Source of the DNA: Macrolepiota albuminosa | Taxonomy: Eukaryota > Basidiomycota > Agaricomycetes > Agaricales > Agaricaceae | NCBI GenBank assembly: GCA_027475525.1 | Contig: JAMWFC010000117.1 | Span: 62,001-126,000 of the forward strand | Reading direction: 5' to 3' | Length of the DNA: 64,000 nucleotides | Shown here: positions 31,312 through 43,033 of the stretch, piece by piece | How the letters are laid out: every line of letters starts with the position of its first letter | Position numbering within the stretch: the first letter of the stretch is position 1 | Notes under the pieces: model-generated | Databases searched by the model: none | What the model was told of the DNA's origin: nothing | Seen by the model: the letters and a program-made list of their open reading frames with translations, nothing else | Made by a program: the position numbers and the translations under genes

Positions 31312-33496
31312 ACTTCCTGTCTCCAGGCCAATGTTGCAATCCTGGATCCTGCACTCAATGTTCCCGCTTCTCCTCCTATTTTACAAGATATTGTCAATAA
31401 TGATGTATTACCTACTGTACTCAAAGACAATGCGAATGACACCGTTTTCCACCTTTATGATCTGCCCATCAAGAATGTCACTCCTCCTTATCATGCGTTT
31501 GTAGGCTCCACTGATCCTATTGTCTTGGCTTCAATTTCGTCCTGCTTCAATGTGATTCTCGACTCAGGATGCACCACCCATATCATCTGGGACAGGCAAT
31601 TCTTTTGGACATATTATGAGGATCTTGCTGTCTCTGTTGCTATGGTAAATTGTGGAACGTTGGAGACTCTCACTTGTGGTGAAGTCCGGTTTCAAGTCTT
31701 CATCAATGATCAGCCTATCACTCTCATTCTTTTGGATTGCCTCCATGCACCAGGTGTTCCTATCAACCTTTTATTTGTTGGTTCGATGACAGAACAGGAC
31801 TTGGAACTTTGTTTTGCAAAGGAAACCACTACGATATATTTCCCAGAATCATCCTGTTTCCATGGTAAATCTTTACATGCCACTGTTTTGAATCGCCTTT
31901 CTTTTCTCCATTGTGACTTCATCCTCCCTAGTTTATCCAATGCCTTGTCTTTTCCCGCTTTTACTTCCTCTCTGAATTTCTCCAAGATTTTGGTTACCCT
32001 GGCTTTATGGCACCATCGCCTGGAACACCCTGCAAAGGACACTAATAGGAACGTGCTGACAAAAGGCTGTGCAACTGGGGTTGACTTTAAGGGTTTGTTT
32101 CAAGACAATAACTGCATTCCCTGCATAATCGGCAAGCAACCGGCTCGACCTTTTGATAATCTTCATCATCGTGCTCTGGCAATCTGCGAACTTTTACACA
32201 TGAATTCTTGCGGCCCTTTCCCAACTCAATTTGCCAATGGGAAATCATTATATTTTCATTCGATCCTCAATGACTACTCAAACTACGGAAGCACGGTTCT
32301 GTTGTCAAAGAAAGATCAGGCTTACAGACACTTCACGGGTTTCCAGGCTCAACTTGAGTTGAAGTTAGGGAATAAGGTAACGACCGTTTGATGCGATGGC
32401 GCAAAAGAATTTGTTGAAGGCCAGCTAAAGAATCATTTTGATGAAAAAGTGATTACCTTGCAATTGACAGCCACTTATGCTCATCAGCAGAACGGAAAAG
32501 CTGAACGCTATATTTGGACTTTAGAAGACACTGCACAGACACTTATGGCAGAAGCTGGACTTCCTATTTCCTTTCTCGGTGACGCGATTTTAACCGCTCA
32601 GTACTTGCATAATCGGTTGCCAACCTCTACATTGTCGAACTTGTCAACACCTTATGAGATTATCAAAGGTCATAAACCTGATATTTTGCATCTTCGGGTC
32701 TGGGGTTGCCAGTGTTTTGTCCTCTATCTGAAGGAGACACATCAAAAAGGGAACACCTGCTGGTTCGAGGCCATCTTTGTTGGATACAAAGAAGGACGTC
32801 TGGGCTGGCAAGTTTGGGATATGCATGATCAATACTTCTTTTCATGCAATGTCGTTTTCAATGAGAACGTTAGAGGCAAATTGCAACCAAACATCCCTTT
32901 ATCTGTTGATATGAACTCTTCTTTGATGCCACATGATTCTCATGTTTCTCCACACAATACATCCTTAGACTGTCCTATTCTTCCTTCGGCTGCGACACCT
33001 TCTACAGCAGATGTACCACATGTTCCACATTATTAGACCACAGCGTTAACTCCACCCTCTCAGCCTTGTACCACAGAGCTGACTTCACCCACTCAACCTC
33101 GTCATAAGATTATAATGACGGAAGCAGGGCAAGCATTTTTCAACGACATGCACAAAAGAAATGAGCGCTTGGTCAAACTGCGTACTGACCGTCAAGCCTG
33201 ATTACTCCCTCATCAGGGCCTCTCTGCCATCATTGACCTCAACACTCTCCACGACACTGTGGAATTTCCGTCATCAATGATAGATATAACGGATCTTGAA
33301 CCACTTGCAATAAGTGATTACAAAGTGTATGCAACATTTGGCGCTGATACTCCGAAGTTCAAGATGTCCAAATCCTTCAACACGGACAAAGTGCCTGATA
33401 ATTATTTCGAGGTGACACACCGACCAGACGCTCCTGTATGGCACGCAGCAATGGAACAGGAAGTTGACAGCTTACGCCAACTCAAAGTCTTCATTC

Positions 33497-33650
33497 CAGC
33501 TGATTTGCCTCCTAATCAAAAGGCTATAGGAGTCTGCTGGGTCTATGCGCACAAGTTCAATCCTGACGGGTCACAGCTGATTTGCCTCCTAATCAAAAGG
33601 CTATAGGAGTCTGCTGGGTCTATGCGCACAAGTTCAATCCTGACGGGTCA
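33497..33650. repeat. Tandem duplication, period 77 bp (Copia-I RT)
   Basis: Exact 77-bp unit twice (33497-33573 and 33574-33650). The frame before and after agrees if one unit is removed. Confidence 0.95.
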
Positions 33651-34577
33651 ATCATTTGGGGAATGGAGAAGGCACGACTCATAGCACAGGGCTTTAGCCA
33701 ACGTCCAGAAGATTATAGAATGACTTACGCACCAGTGGCAAAAATGATGAGCATCCAAATCGTTTTAGCCTATGCTGCGATGTACGATTTGGAACTTTTT
33801 ACGTTTGATGTGAAGACCGCTTTTCTTAATGCCCCCTTGTCTCAAGAAATCTACTGTAAACAAATACCTGGATTTCCAAATGAGACTCTGATGAAGGTGA
33901 ACAGAGTTCTTTGTGCTCTCTACAGTCTGAAACAAGCATCACACAAGTGGTACAAAGTCATCAGAGAGGAGCTTGAATCTTATGGTCTAGTAAGATGTGG
34001 TGTCGATCATGCAGTGTTTTATGGTCGTTTTTCGAAAACCCCCAACGAATCCATCCCATTACTCGATAACGGTTAGGAATTATTCATTATCATATGCCTT
34101 CACATCGATGATGGACTCAACGCGACTAACTTGAAGGCTCTATATGATTGGATAATCAAACAAATGAGAAAACGATTTGAAGTAAAGGACTCGGGAACAA
34201 CAGACCTTTACCTTGAAATCTGAATCAACAGAGACTGATCACAAAAAAAACTCTGGATATCACAGAAAGGCTACATACTTGATCTTTTAACGACATATCA
34301 CCTACTCAACGCGGCACCTCTATCACTTCCCATAGCAGGAAAAATCAAAGATCTCCCCAACCCTCCGCCAAATGTGTTACCAGAGATAGCTGACAACGAC
34401 GTAAAGCCGCACTTCCAGCGTCTTGTTGGATCGATACTATATCTTAGCTTATGTACAAGACCAGACCTTGCGTTCACAGCCATGGTCGCTGGGACAACAC
34501 AGTTCGAATCCCACTAGAAAGCACTTACTGGCGGCCAAAAGAGTTCTATGTTATCTCTCTGGAACACAAGACTATGC

Positions 34578-34732
34578 AATTGAGTACAATTTTTTGAGAT
34601 CGCCGCAAAACCCACCAGTTTGCATGATACTTCCAATGGATTTTGATACAGTTGAATTGAGTACAATTTTTTGAGATCGCCGCAAAACCCACCAGTTTGC
34701 ATGATACTTCCAATGGATTTTGATACAGTTGA
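34578..34732. repeat. Tandem duplication, period 77 bp (Copia-I RT/RNase H)
   Basis: A 78-bp match at offset 77 (34578-34655 and 34655-34732). It breaks the frame between IEYNFLRSPQNPP and DADWASDSTDRRS. Confidence 0.95.
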
Positions 34733-35235
34733 CGCAGACTGGGCCTCTGACTCTACAGATCGCCGAAGTGTTTTGGGTTATGCATTCTTTATTTTTTCCA
34801 GCCTTGTTTCTTGGTCATCCGTCAAACAACGGACTGTGGCCCTTTCTTCGACAGAGGCTGAGTACATGTCGATAGCTCATGCTATGCAAGAAGCTCTTGC
34901 CATTCAGTATTTCATGACCTCCTTGGATCTCCCAATTCCTCGTCCCTTTCCAATCTTCTGCGACAATAAGAGTGCCCTCAACATTGCAAATTCGAACTCA
35001 ACAAATACACAATCCAAACATATCGACATTTGCTACCTTTTTATATGTCAACATCTTCGCAGTGGTTCTTTCACCTCATCTTGGATACCAACTTCTGAGA
35101 TGATTGCAGATATTTTTACAAAACTGCTAGGAAAGGATCTCCATTACAAGTTTGTGAAAGCATTGGGTATCATATCTTTCTCTCAAAACTCATGAATTTT
35201 CCTTTATTTTGATCACTTCGTCACTGATGGGGTTG

Positions 35236-35520
35236 TGTTAGACAGTTACTATCCTATTGAGTCAGTTGGACTATGTGATCATGTGATTTGAGGTTTAAGT
35301 GCGCAGTCATATGACATTACATCCTCAGTTGTCATCTATCATCTAGATGATTCACTGAGGATGTAAGTATTCGATTGTACTATACATTATTTCTTTACTA
35401 ATTGTACATTACTGGACAGTCTTAAACTGTTTCGTAGGTATGATTAAATTAGTTGTCATCTATCATCTAGACGATTCACTGAGGATTCTTAAACTGTTTC
35501 GTAGTATTTCAAACTGGTCT
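35236..35520 (+). repeat. Probable 3' LTR of Copia-I
   Basis: Begins TGTTAGACAGTTACTATCC right after the purine-rich TGATGGGG, 40 bp past the pol stop. Contains two copies of a roughly 36-bp segment AGTTGTCATCTATCATCTAG (35329 and 35451, one base different) and two of TTAAACTGTTTCGTAG. The right end is not determinable because the 5' LTR is outside the window. Confidence 0.5.
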
Positions 35521-36300
35521 TACAAATGGTAGCTAAAGAACCAGAGCACCTCAAGAGCTGAAAATAGTACTAACAGATAGTGTTGAAAGAATAGAAACAG
35601 TAAAATGAGATAATGTCAGAAGAAATAAGAGAATGGATAAAAGAAGAGTGAAGAGATAAGGAGTGAAGGAAGGGAGAAATGAGGAGTCCCCTGACAGAGT
35701 TCTGGCATAAACCATGCCTGCACCTCTGGTGGCTTAGCTACCATTGTTGTCAGCTAGCAGAGACCTGGCTTCATTGTCACATGCACCAGATAAGCTGGGG
35801 TTGTCTCATCAGCATCATAGCCATAAACCACCACTTGATGTATCCCTTCATTGTCACATGCACCAGATAAGCTGGGGTTGTCTCATCAGCATCATAGCCA
35901 TAAACCACCACTTGATGTATCCAAACTGGAAGTTGTAGACTTTCTCTCCAATGTTCCTAAACAAGCTGAAGCAGCTCAAATACTTTTTATGTTGCTGGCA
36001 CAGTACCCTGTAGTTATGTTGACCCTAGACTGACACACTTCAGCACATTATAATGGTCTGGTAGCAACCTAGAAAAAGCAGATGGTGCTGGAAAAAGCAA
36101 AGCTAAAGCTGTCTCCCTCTCCAACAAGAGCAACTATGGAGAGTCAAGCTCAGAGCAGGAGGAGGAAGAGGAAGGGGAAATGACTGCTGATAGCATATTG
36201 CACACAATAAGTGTCTGGCAAAGGAAAAGGCAGATTGTGCCAAGGCAAAGCAAGCCTTTTGCTATAGAGCTGAAAAGAATCTATCTCCATTAATCTAAGG
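35521..36300 (+). other. CpG-free sequence with eroded ORF pieces
   Basis: No recognised gene. Short coding-like stretches occur in different frames: KLEVVDFLSNVPKQAEAAQI (about 35925) and an acidic SSSEQEEEEEGEMTADS (about 36140). They could be exons or frame-shifted remains of the same old gene as 36301-36759. Contains a 77-bp duplication. Confidence 0.4.
35769..35922. repeat. Tandem duplication, period 77 bp
   Basis: Exact 77-bp unit twice (35769-35845 and 35846-35922). The last one seen; none found between 36 and 64 kb. Confidence 0.95.
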
Positions 36301-36759
36301 ATGAAGGTTTGGAGCCTGCTTGATGTTGAGTGGATGAATTTGTGCTTCAGAGAAGCACTTAGCCACTGCACCTGCTATTTGTACTACACAAATATAGTGT
36401 TGATTGGGCCCAATGCTAATTGGGCTACAGCTTATGAATTTGCCTCTAGACATTATGCTAACATACATGGCATGATTGTGTACAAGCATGCTCCTCATGG
36501 CCTCCTCCACACTTTTTTAGAGCTAGAAAAACTCTTCAAATATTACATGAATCAGCATGTCCCTTGTCACAACAGAATTGTCACATATATGTTAATCACA
36601 GAGCTTCAGATGTTCACACAGCAAACAGATGAGGCCCTTTACAACAAAACAATGTGGCTCCTCATTACAGAGCCACAGCATCAAGATCTTGTCAATCTGA
36701 TGCAAAGTCAGGAGGATCTTGCCATTGTGGAGAGAATACTTATCAGGGCATTGTGGTAA
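36301..36759 (+). CDS. Unrecognised 152-residue ORF
   Basis: Open from ATG 36301 to TAA 36759. Product is rich in aromatic and Leu residues (YEFASRHYANIHGMIVYKHA, FLELEKLFKYYMNQHVPCHN, AIVERILIRALW). No motif I know, no signal peptide, no obvious transmembrane segment. It contains no CpG at all, yet remains open. CpG-to-TpG decay would create stops only from CGA codons, so openness alone is weak evidence of function. It may be the last exon of an old transposon or host gene. Confidence 0.35.
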   Translation: MKVWSLLDVEWMNLCFREALSHCTCYLYYTNIVLIGPNANWATAYEFASRHYANIHGMIVYKHAPHGLLHTFLELEKLFKYYMNQHVPCHNRIVTYMLITELQMFTQQTDEALYNKTMWLLITEPQHQDLVNLMQSQEDLAIVERILIRALW

Positions 36760-38730
36760 ATCTTGCCTACTGCATGCACTGGCAAACCCTCTTTGAGTTC
36801 ACATTATGCTAAGCTCTTTGCATAAATAGCACAGCCAAACCTGCAATTGTCCAGCACATGACTCTTGTCACAGCCTGGCCAAGACTATATTGTAAGGCAG
36901 TTGCCTCTTATAATGCTGCATTTCCTGAGTAGCCTCTTGTGTTTCAACATAGGGCTGTAATCCTGCATATAATTACAGAGTCATACTAATGATTTTATAC
37001 ATGACAGAACCTAATCAGGATGGTAGAATTACTGACAACTACTTCTTCTTTCCTTCCTTAGTTTTTCCTGCTATCTCAGACTCATTTCTGATTTGTTATA
37101 AGCTGTTGTCAGTGTTTCTTTCATCATCAATAGAGAACGTGGTCCTGTTCTGTGATTATCCACAACCATGCAGATTACAAGGGTTCAGCTCAAGATTTAA
37201 CAAGTCGATGTTTTTGATAACCAGGCATGAAATTTCAATTTCTTTGACAATGGCATGCTACATGTCTTACTGCATAACTGTATTCTGCTGGACTAGGTAG
37301 ACTATGCATACACATATGGCATGGTCTTCCAGGAACAGCAGTTCCACTAAATGATGATGTCTCTGGTTATCTTTAAAGGAATTGACAATGAATACATGCA
37401 GTATCTTGCAAAATATAGAATCCTTCTCAGTCCCTCAGATGGCAGGAGATGACAGAGAATGATCATTATTGTCTAATGTTTAAACACAATGAGGAGAGTA
37501 CTCTCCTCTAAAATCCTGAGGCCAAAAACCTTTATTATCTCATTGGCATGGACCTAAATTGGGTCAATCTCTTGAAACAAATATAAGCATATAGTATGCT
37601 GCCAACTGTTGCTTTTATAATTAACATTATGCTTACTGAGCCTATGTTGGTAGATTTGCCTGCTGTCAAGGGGCCATTAGCCCCACTAAGGACAGAATTG
37701 GAGTCTCTTCCTCCTGCAATTAATGTTGTAACTGAGGAAGAGACAATGGTGACAGAGACAGGCAAGGTCACTGGAGCATTATAACAAGAGTCATAGATCC
37801 ATTATTGTATTTAGGTAACATTGAGTGCCTACTTGCAATTGTGATGCTAACATGCACTTCCAGTGTATGCATGTATTATCACTTTTTTTCTTGTTTTCTT
37901 TTTATATATACTGCTTTGCTGGCTTGTCTTGCTTGTGACTGCCATGCACACTGGTGCAACTAAGTCTAGCATGAGGACAAATTGCTACCAGCATGTCTAC
38001 AACAGATATGTATACACTAACTCCTCTTAGCTGGTTTACCAATGATACCTAGTATGCACCAATGCCTACTTACTATATACTACTATATATTCTCTGGGCC
38101 ATATCCTTTGATTAGACTAAGTATTTGGTCTCATTGGAAAGTATATAACAGATTGTCACACTAGTTACAAGCATTACCAATGCTATTGCCAGATTGGAGA
38201 GTATTACATAAGCAACTTGTATTCACTCTAGTTACTAGTCAAATCCAATACTGTGGTCTGATTTAGTACTGTGTTAATCTACACAAAACAGTTCTAGCTT
38301 GTAACCTCTAGTTACACACCACCAAAGCCATTTTGAAGCAGTTTTTAGATTACTATAGCAGATGCTGAGGAGCATGCTGTCCAGATGGATACTTACAATT
38401 ATTGGAAATGAGTCAGAAATGCCTTGTATAACAAGCTGACAGAATTATTGACATGCAATGAAGGATTGAAAACAGTGATGACCCTTGGAGATCCCAATAA
38501 AATGGTCATAGAAGGAAGGGCAATAAAACAAAATGGAAAAAGAAATAGAAATGGTACCAGACAGATAACCAATTTTAAGATGGAAAATGTCTTGTAACTG
38601 AGACATTAGGTTGTCACATGATCAAATGCATGACCCAATAATTTTGCCAGAACCAAGACCCACTACTAACACTGGATGCAGGAGATAATGTTCTTTGGCA
38701 AAACAATATAAAAATACAGTAAAAATAATT
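36760..38730. other. Gene-poor, AT-rich, CpG-poor stretch
   Basis: About 2 kb without a gene I can support. A few frame-open pieces (37596-37784, LPAVKGPLAPLRTELESLPP) read like degraded coding sequence. Microsatellite-like TACTATATACTACTATATAT near 38080. No LTR, TIR or RNA gene recognised. Confidence 0.5.
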
Positions 38731-38981
38731 CAATTGATTTTAAAATTTTATTTGAATATTTCTGTCAAAACTCTAGAACAAATATTGTAACCAAACTTGC
38801 AATAGCACTTGGTCTGATGCTTTCAAATGCATTGGAGAGAACTACATTGGTCATTTTTGAACCTAAGAACCAAAGCAAGCCTCCTGTAGCAATTTATTTT
38901 CTCATTCTTTTGAGTTCAGTTAAAATATTTTTTTCTGTGATTTTGACAGAAATATTCAAATAAAATTCTAAAATTAATTGG
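38731..38981. repeat. Inverted repeat, MITE-like
   Basis: Two arms of about 40 bp (38731-38771 and 38940-38981), the left reading TTTTATTTGAATATTTCTGT and the right its near-perfect reverse complement, enclosing about 170 bp with no coding potential. No clear target duplication found. Confidence 0.65.
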
Positions 38982-38987
38982 ATCCAA

Positions 38988-39108
38988 TGAGCTGCTTTTT
39001 ACTCACTTACAAGTGAGAGAAATTGTACCAGTTTTCCAAGAGAGCTCATAGAGCCGGTCTCGGTCACAAAGTTGAAATTTTTGTACCTGCTGTAATAGCT
39101 ACGTGATG
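38988..39108 (+). repeat. Repeat X, left copy
   Basis: AATGAGCTGCTTTTTACTCACTTACAAGTGAG and on to ACCTGCTGTAATAGCTA, about 121 bp, with the same sequence at 58719-58841. The two copies flank element F; without F they would be about 380 bp apart. Identity unknown. Confidence 0.75.
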
Positions 39109-39313
39109 GTAAAGTATGGAATAGTGTTGGGTAGGTAATGCATGAAGTAGTTGAACAATTATTCAAATCGTTGTCAGCTATAAAACAATCTTATGAGATA
39201 AATTGTCCCTTCCTGCAGTTATGCAATACATCTAGAAAGCAATTGTCAAGATGGTTGTCTCTACTGGGCTCATGTTTTGGATTGCTCTCTAAGTATAGAG
39301 ATCACAATCACGT
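39109..39313. other. Unassigned spacer with left TSD of element F
   Basis: About 200 bp, no feature recognised except ACGT at 39310-39313, the left target duplication of element F. Confidence 0.6.
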
Positions 39314-40359
39314 TGATAGGCTTCTACTTGGACTGAGCGCATCAAGAGACATTATAGGCCAACTGACACTTGATGTACTGGAGACTCTAGCAACCAGTTT
39401 GGGATATAGAGCAGCCCTAGCTCTGGCACTCTACTACAGGACTTATCCATTTACCCTAATCATCAGTTACCAGGTCTTCAACACACTTCATTCACCTATC
39501 TCAAGGACAAAGGAGGCTCAGAATGTATAGTGCTAACACAATGGCAGGAGGGGACTCTAACCAAACCCTGATCACTTCCAGAAGGAGTCAGCAGCAGATG
39601 CTGCCATTTGATGAGGCACTTCAATCAGAAGCCTAAAAGAATCAATAATGGCAGCATAGGATATACTTAAACCTGACATCTGGATCTGTCAGAAACTGAT
39701 ACAATGAGTAGCACTGACATTAGTGCTCATGGCGTTTGTTGAGGATTTTCTGACTATACCCCAGAACAGCCTGGCCAATCAGAGCTATAGTAAAAGTGAG
39801 CAGACCTGTATAATTCTAAGTCAATATAGAGTCACCATTGGTCGCCGTCATCCATGTGCAAAAGGTCACTGTTGACAGGTCACCGTTAGAAGAAACTATG
39901 AGGAGAAGCACTAGGAGATAGTGCCACAGATGGACTTTTATCTTGTCAAACACGGTAGTGCATAGTATATAAAATAGCTACTTTGCATGTATATAACAAC
40001 GAATTGTAACCTCTTGAGCAGACAGTTACACTTAGCGTTCAAATTGTGCTAGCTTTTTCTGACTTTGTCACTAAGTCAGGTGCTAGCCTTGTCTATCTTG
40101 TCTTCATTGTTTATAGTGCTACCTACAGGCACAATACGCTGCACTACTCATCTTTTCTTCTATATCTTTGTTTAAGCTACGACGCTTATCATCTGCCAAG
40201 TAGCACCCAAGGTGCTATAATCTAGCGCATTGTTCTATCACCTCTGCTCAAGCACACTGAAACCCTGTCAGGACTCCTTACAACTACGTATGCCAAGCGC
40301 TGGAGATGGTGTTGTACTGCATATACATCCAGCATATCTAACCACAGTTGACATCATCA
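39314..40359 (+). repeat. Element F 5' LTR (family G1)
   Basis: 1,046 bp, TGATAGGCTTCTACTTGG ... GACATCATCA. GGTCGCCGT repeats survive once (39840) and are decayed elsewhere (GGTCACTGT, GGTCACCGT). TATA-like AGTATATAAAATAGC near 39963. Confidence 0.93.
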
Positions 40360-40362
40360 TTT

Positions 40363-40379
40363 TGAAGCCCACCGTGAGG
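40363..40379 (+). promoter_or_regulatory. Primer binding site of element F (decayed)
   Basis: TGAAGCCCACCGTGAGG three bases after the LTR; differs from the element C site by transitions. Confidence 0.65.
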
Positions 40380-40600
40380 GGTTCTTTTGAGACAGAATTC
40401 TGCCAGAAACTCAAGCCCAGTGACAGCGCTGCCTCCTGTTGGAGAGCGCTTTTGAACTAAGCACTACTGATTCACCACACTTACCAGGCATGCTCCTAAG
40501 ACAGACTTTGGATCAGAAACTCGAGGCCACTTCAGACAGTCTAGCCAAAAGTTTTTTTCCTTTTTCCTGACCTTTTGAATACTTAGCAGATGAAAACTAT

Positions 40601-42200
40601 ATGCCGCTTACTCCTCTAGAAGAGCTATCTAAGTCATTATCACTAGAACCTAGTAACTCAAAACTAACCGAGCCCATACCCACTACATCGATGCTAAGTA
40701 ACATGAGTACCACCACCCTTCCTACTTCGACACACACACCTGCTGGTATGGATCAGCCAAATAACCAGCGCATGCCACTCAAAAACCACTTCTTGTTGCC
40801 AAAATGGGACAAAACAAAGCCCTGTGAACTAATGCAGTATTTCAAGGAGTTGGAGTATTTGCTACATGACTGCCATGTGACAGACGATACACAGATGAAG
40901 GAATACGCTGCCAGATATGTCTCATACGATACAGCCGAATCATGGACAGGTTTAAAGGAGTTCCAAGGACTTACCAATGATGCAGTGCCAAGGCCTTTTA
41001 CCTATAATAAATAGAAGAAGGCTATTATTCATTTATATCCTGACGCTGAAGAAGCTACACGTTATACGGTAATGGAAATCCAGAAGTTAGTACAAGACAT
41101 CTTTGCGGCAGGAATCTATATGCTTGGTGCCTTATTGACTTATTATCGCGATTTTCAGCAGATAGCGAGATGGCTTGTCCAGAATGGCAAGTTATACAGA
41201 AACAAGGAGTGTCGTTTGTTTCAACAAGGATTCTCAATCTCATTATGGACTAAGATTGCATGACGCTTGGAGATTATTATGCACAACCATTACTCCGAGG
41301 AACCTTATGATATAGAAAAGGTCTTTGAGGCAGGAAAGTGAGTATTAAAGAGTATGGACACAGGTATACCTTTGTAGTGACCTGGCTTGGACCATGGAGG
41401 GATGGCATCTAAACTAGAGTTGCCAGCTCCTAGTGCCGCCAATGACCGCAACGGGTACATCAAGAAGGAGGATTTGGAAAATGCCATTAACAACGCAGTC
41501 GCTAACGTCATGAATAAACTGAAGACCTTAATCTCGACTAGTCTATCGGTGCCTAGGAATAATGCACAAACAGGCCTTTGCCATTTCTGTGGCGAGGCAG
41601 GACATACCATGACCAGAGGTCAATGCACTATCTTTGAACAGTATTTGCAACAAGGGAAAGCATGCTGTGGGATGAATGGGAAACTAGTCTTACCTTTGGG
41701 TGCTAACATTCCCCTTTATTCTAAGCACAAGACTTTTCAAGGGCGCATTGACAAGTGGCACCGTCAAAACTCCGGAAACTTAGCAACAGGTAACTTGAAT
41801 AGTATAGCAATAACAGAAACAGAAGCGACTCTCCAACAAGCGCTAATTTACAAAGTACTCCAGCTAAATGCTATTAGCAACTGATCTACGTTGTTATGCA
41901 AGGAGAGAATCGAGACGCTAGAAAAGAAGCTGAAGTCACTAAAGAATCAGGTCTTCGACAAGGTAGAAATCAAAAAGGGCAAGCAGCCTTTAAAAGATTA
42001 TAGGCCCTCAGGCATGACGACAGACCCTGTCCCGGCGAAAGCTTCAACTTCTAGCGCTAACAATAATGTACCAAAAACAACCAGGGCACCTGCCGTTACA
42101 GAGCCGCTGCTGCATCTTTATGCTGGCCTTGGGGGCAACTATGCCCCACCTTTTAATTGCAACTTTGGAGCACCAAACAAACCTATGGAGAGATATTGAC
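40601..42200 (+). pseudogene. gag: Element F gag
   Basis: Starts ATG 40601 (MPLTPLEELSKSLSLEPSNS). Contains WDKTKPCELMQYFKELEYLL, a capsid-like region (YYRDFQQIARWLVQNGKL), zinc knuckle CHFCGEAGHTMTRGQC (His-X6-Cys as in element C) and a coiled coil (ERIETLEKKLKSLKNQVFDK). Stops at about 41013, 41262, 41340, 41375, 41883 and 42198. Element C shares the whole architecture but has a different N-terminus. Confidence 0.85.
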
Positions 42201-43033
42201 CCACAGCGCCTATATACGATCTGGAAAAGTCTAAGGTAGTTTTTGATTGTATCATGCAGAGTCAGGTTACACTATCAGTAGAAGAACTATGCAGTGTGGC
42301 GCCAGATGTCAGAAATCAGATGTGTACCGTGGTTACACCTCGACAAAACGTAGCTAACAATGTAACAGTGGTGAATGAATGTGACAACGTGCTATCTGGA
42401 TTTGCATACATAACAGAGATGGTAGCACTGGAGATCAAAGAAGAGGCCACACCATCCAAAGAAGCTACATCCATTGACCCAGTTGAAACTTACCTTAAAT
42501 CGCTAAGAGCTAGCAACGATCCGGCCATCCTTACTGTAGCCCAAGACTCTCATATGATTTGCTCAATTATGTTAACAGTTAATGAAAAAAATGAGATAGA
42601 ATCTATCATGGATAGCGGATCACAAATTATCTCAATGGCTGCTGGTGTCACTAACAAACTGGGCATCATTTATGACCCAACAACGATCATTCTTAATATG
42701 CAGAGTGCTAACGGCACAATTGATCAATCCTTGAGAATGGCCCAGAACATGCCATGTGCTATTGGCAACCTTACATTCTATCTGCAAATTCATATACTTA
42801 GATCACCCACATACAACTTACTATTGGAAAGGCCCTTTGACGTGTTAGCTTGATCAGTAGTTAAGATGACGTCTGAAGACGAAACAATGCTAACTATTAG
42901 TGACCCTAACTCTGAGGTCAGGAAAACGGTACCAACATTTTCTCAAGGGAAGTTACAGAAGCCAGGACCAAGGAAGCGACCTTACGTTAGTGACGAGCCT
43001 TGCGAGTGTTTTCTGGCACCATCGAGGAGATGA
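42201..43033 (+). pseudogene. Element F protease region
   Basis: Same frame as gag. VTLSVEELCSVAPDVRNQM, then catalytic IMDSGSQIISMAAGV, NMQSANGTIDQSL and LLLERPFDVLA. A TGA (CGA in element A) interrupts at 42851-42853. The -1 RT frame opens at about 43000, as in A and C. Confidence 0.85.

Larger units (their letters stand above)
31312..35195 (+). pseudogene. pol: Copia-I pol: PR-IN-RT-RNase H
   Basis: Order PR, IN, RT, RNase H defines Ty1/Copia. Protease ILDSGCTTHI; integrase zinc finger LWHHRLEHPA ... CIPC; integrase core HMNSCGPF (Asn where the first catalytic Asp is expected), CDGAKEF (second Asp) and QNGKAERYIW (Glu); RT KARLIAQGFSQRPEDY, FDVKTAFLNAPLSQEIY and CLHIDDGLNATN (His instead of Tyr before the catalytic IDD); RNase H STEAEYMSIAHAM and DNKSALNIANS, with SKHIDICYLF near the end. 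Breaks: TGA at about 32389, stops near 33036, 33200 and 34076, and two 77-bp duplications. The 5' half is missing because element O interrupts it. Confidence 0.88.

Noticed and set aside
35236..35520. Complete LTR call for Copia-I
   Set aside because: Kept only as probable: no 5' LTR in the window to define the right end.
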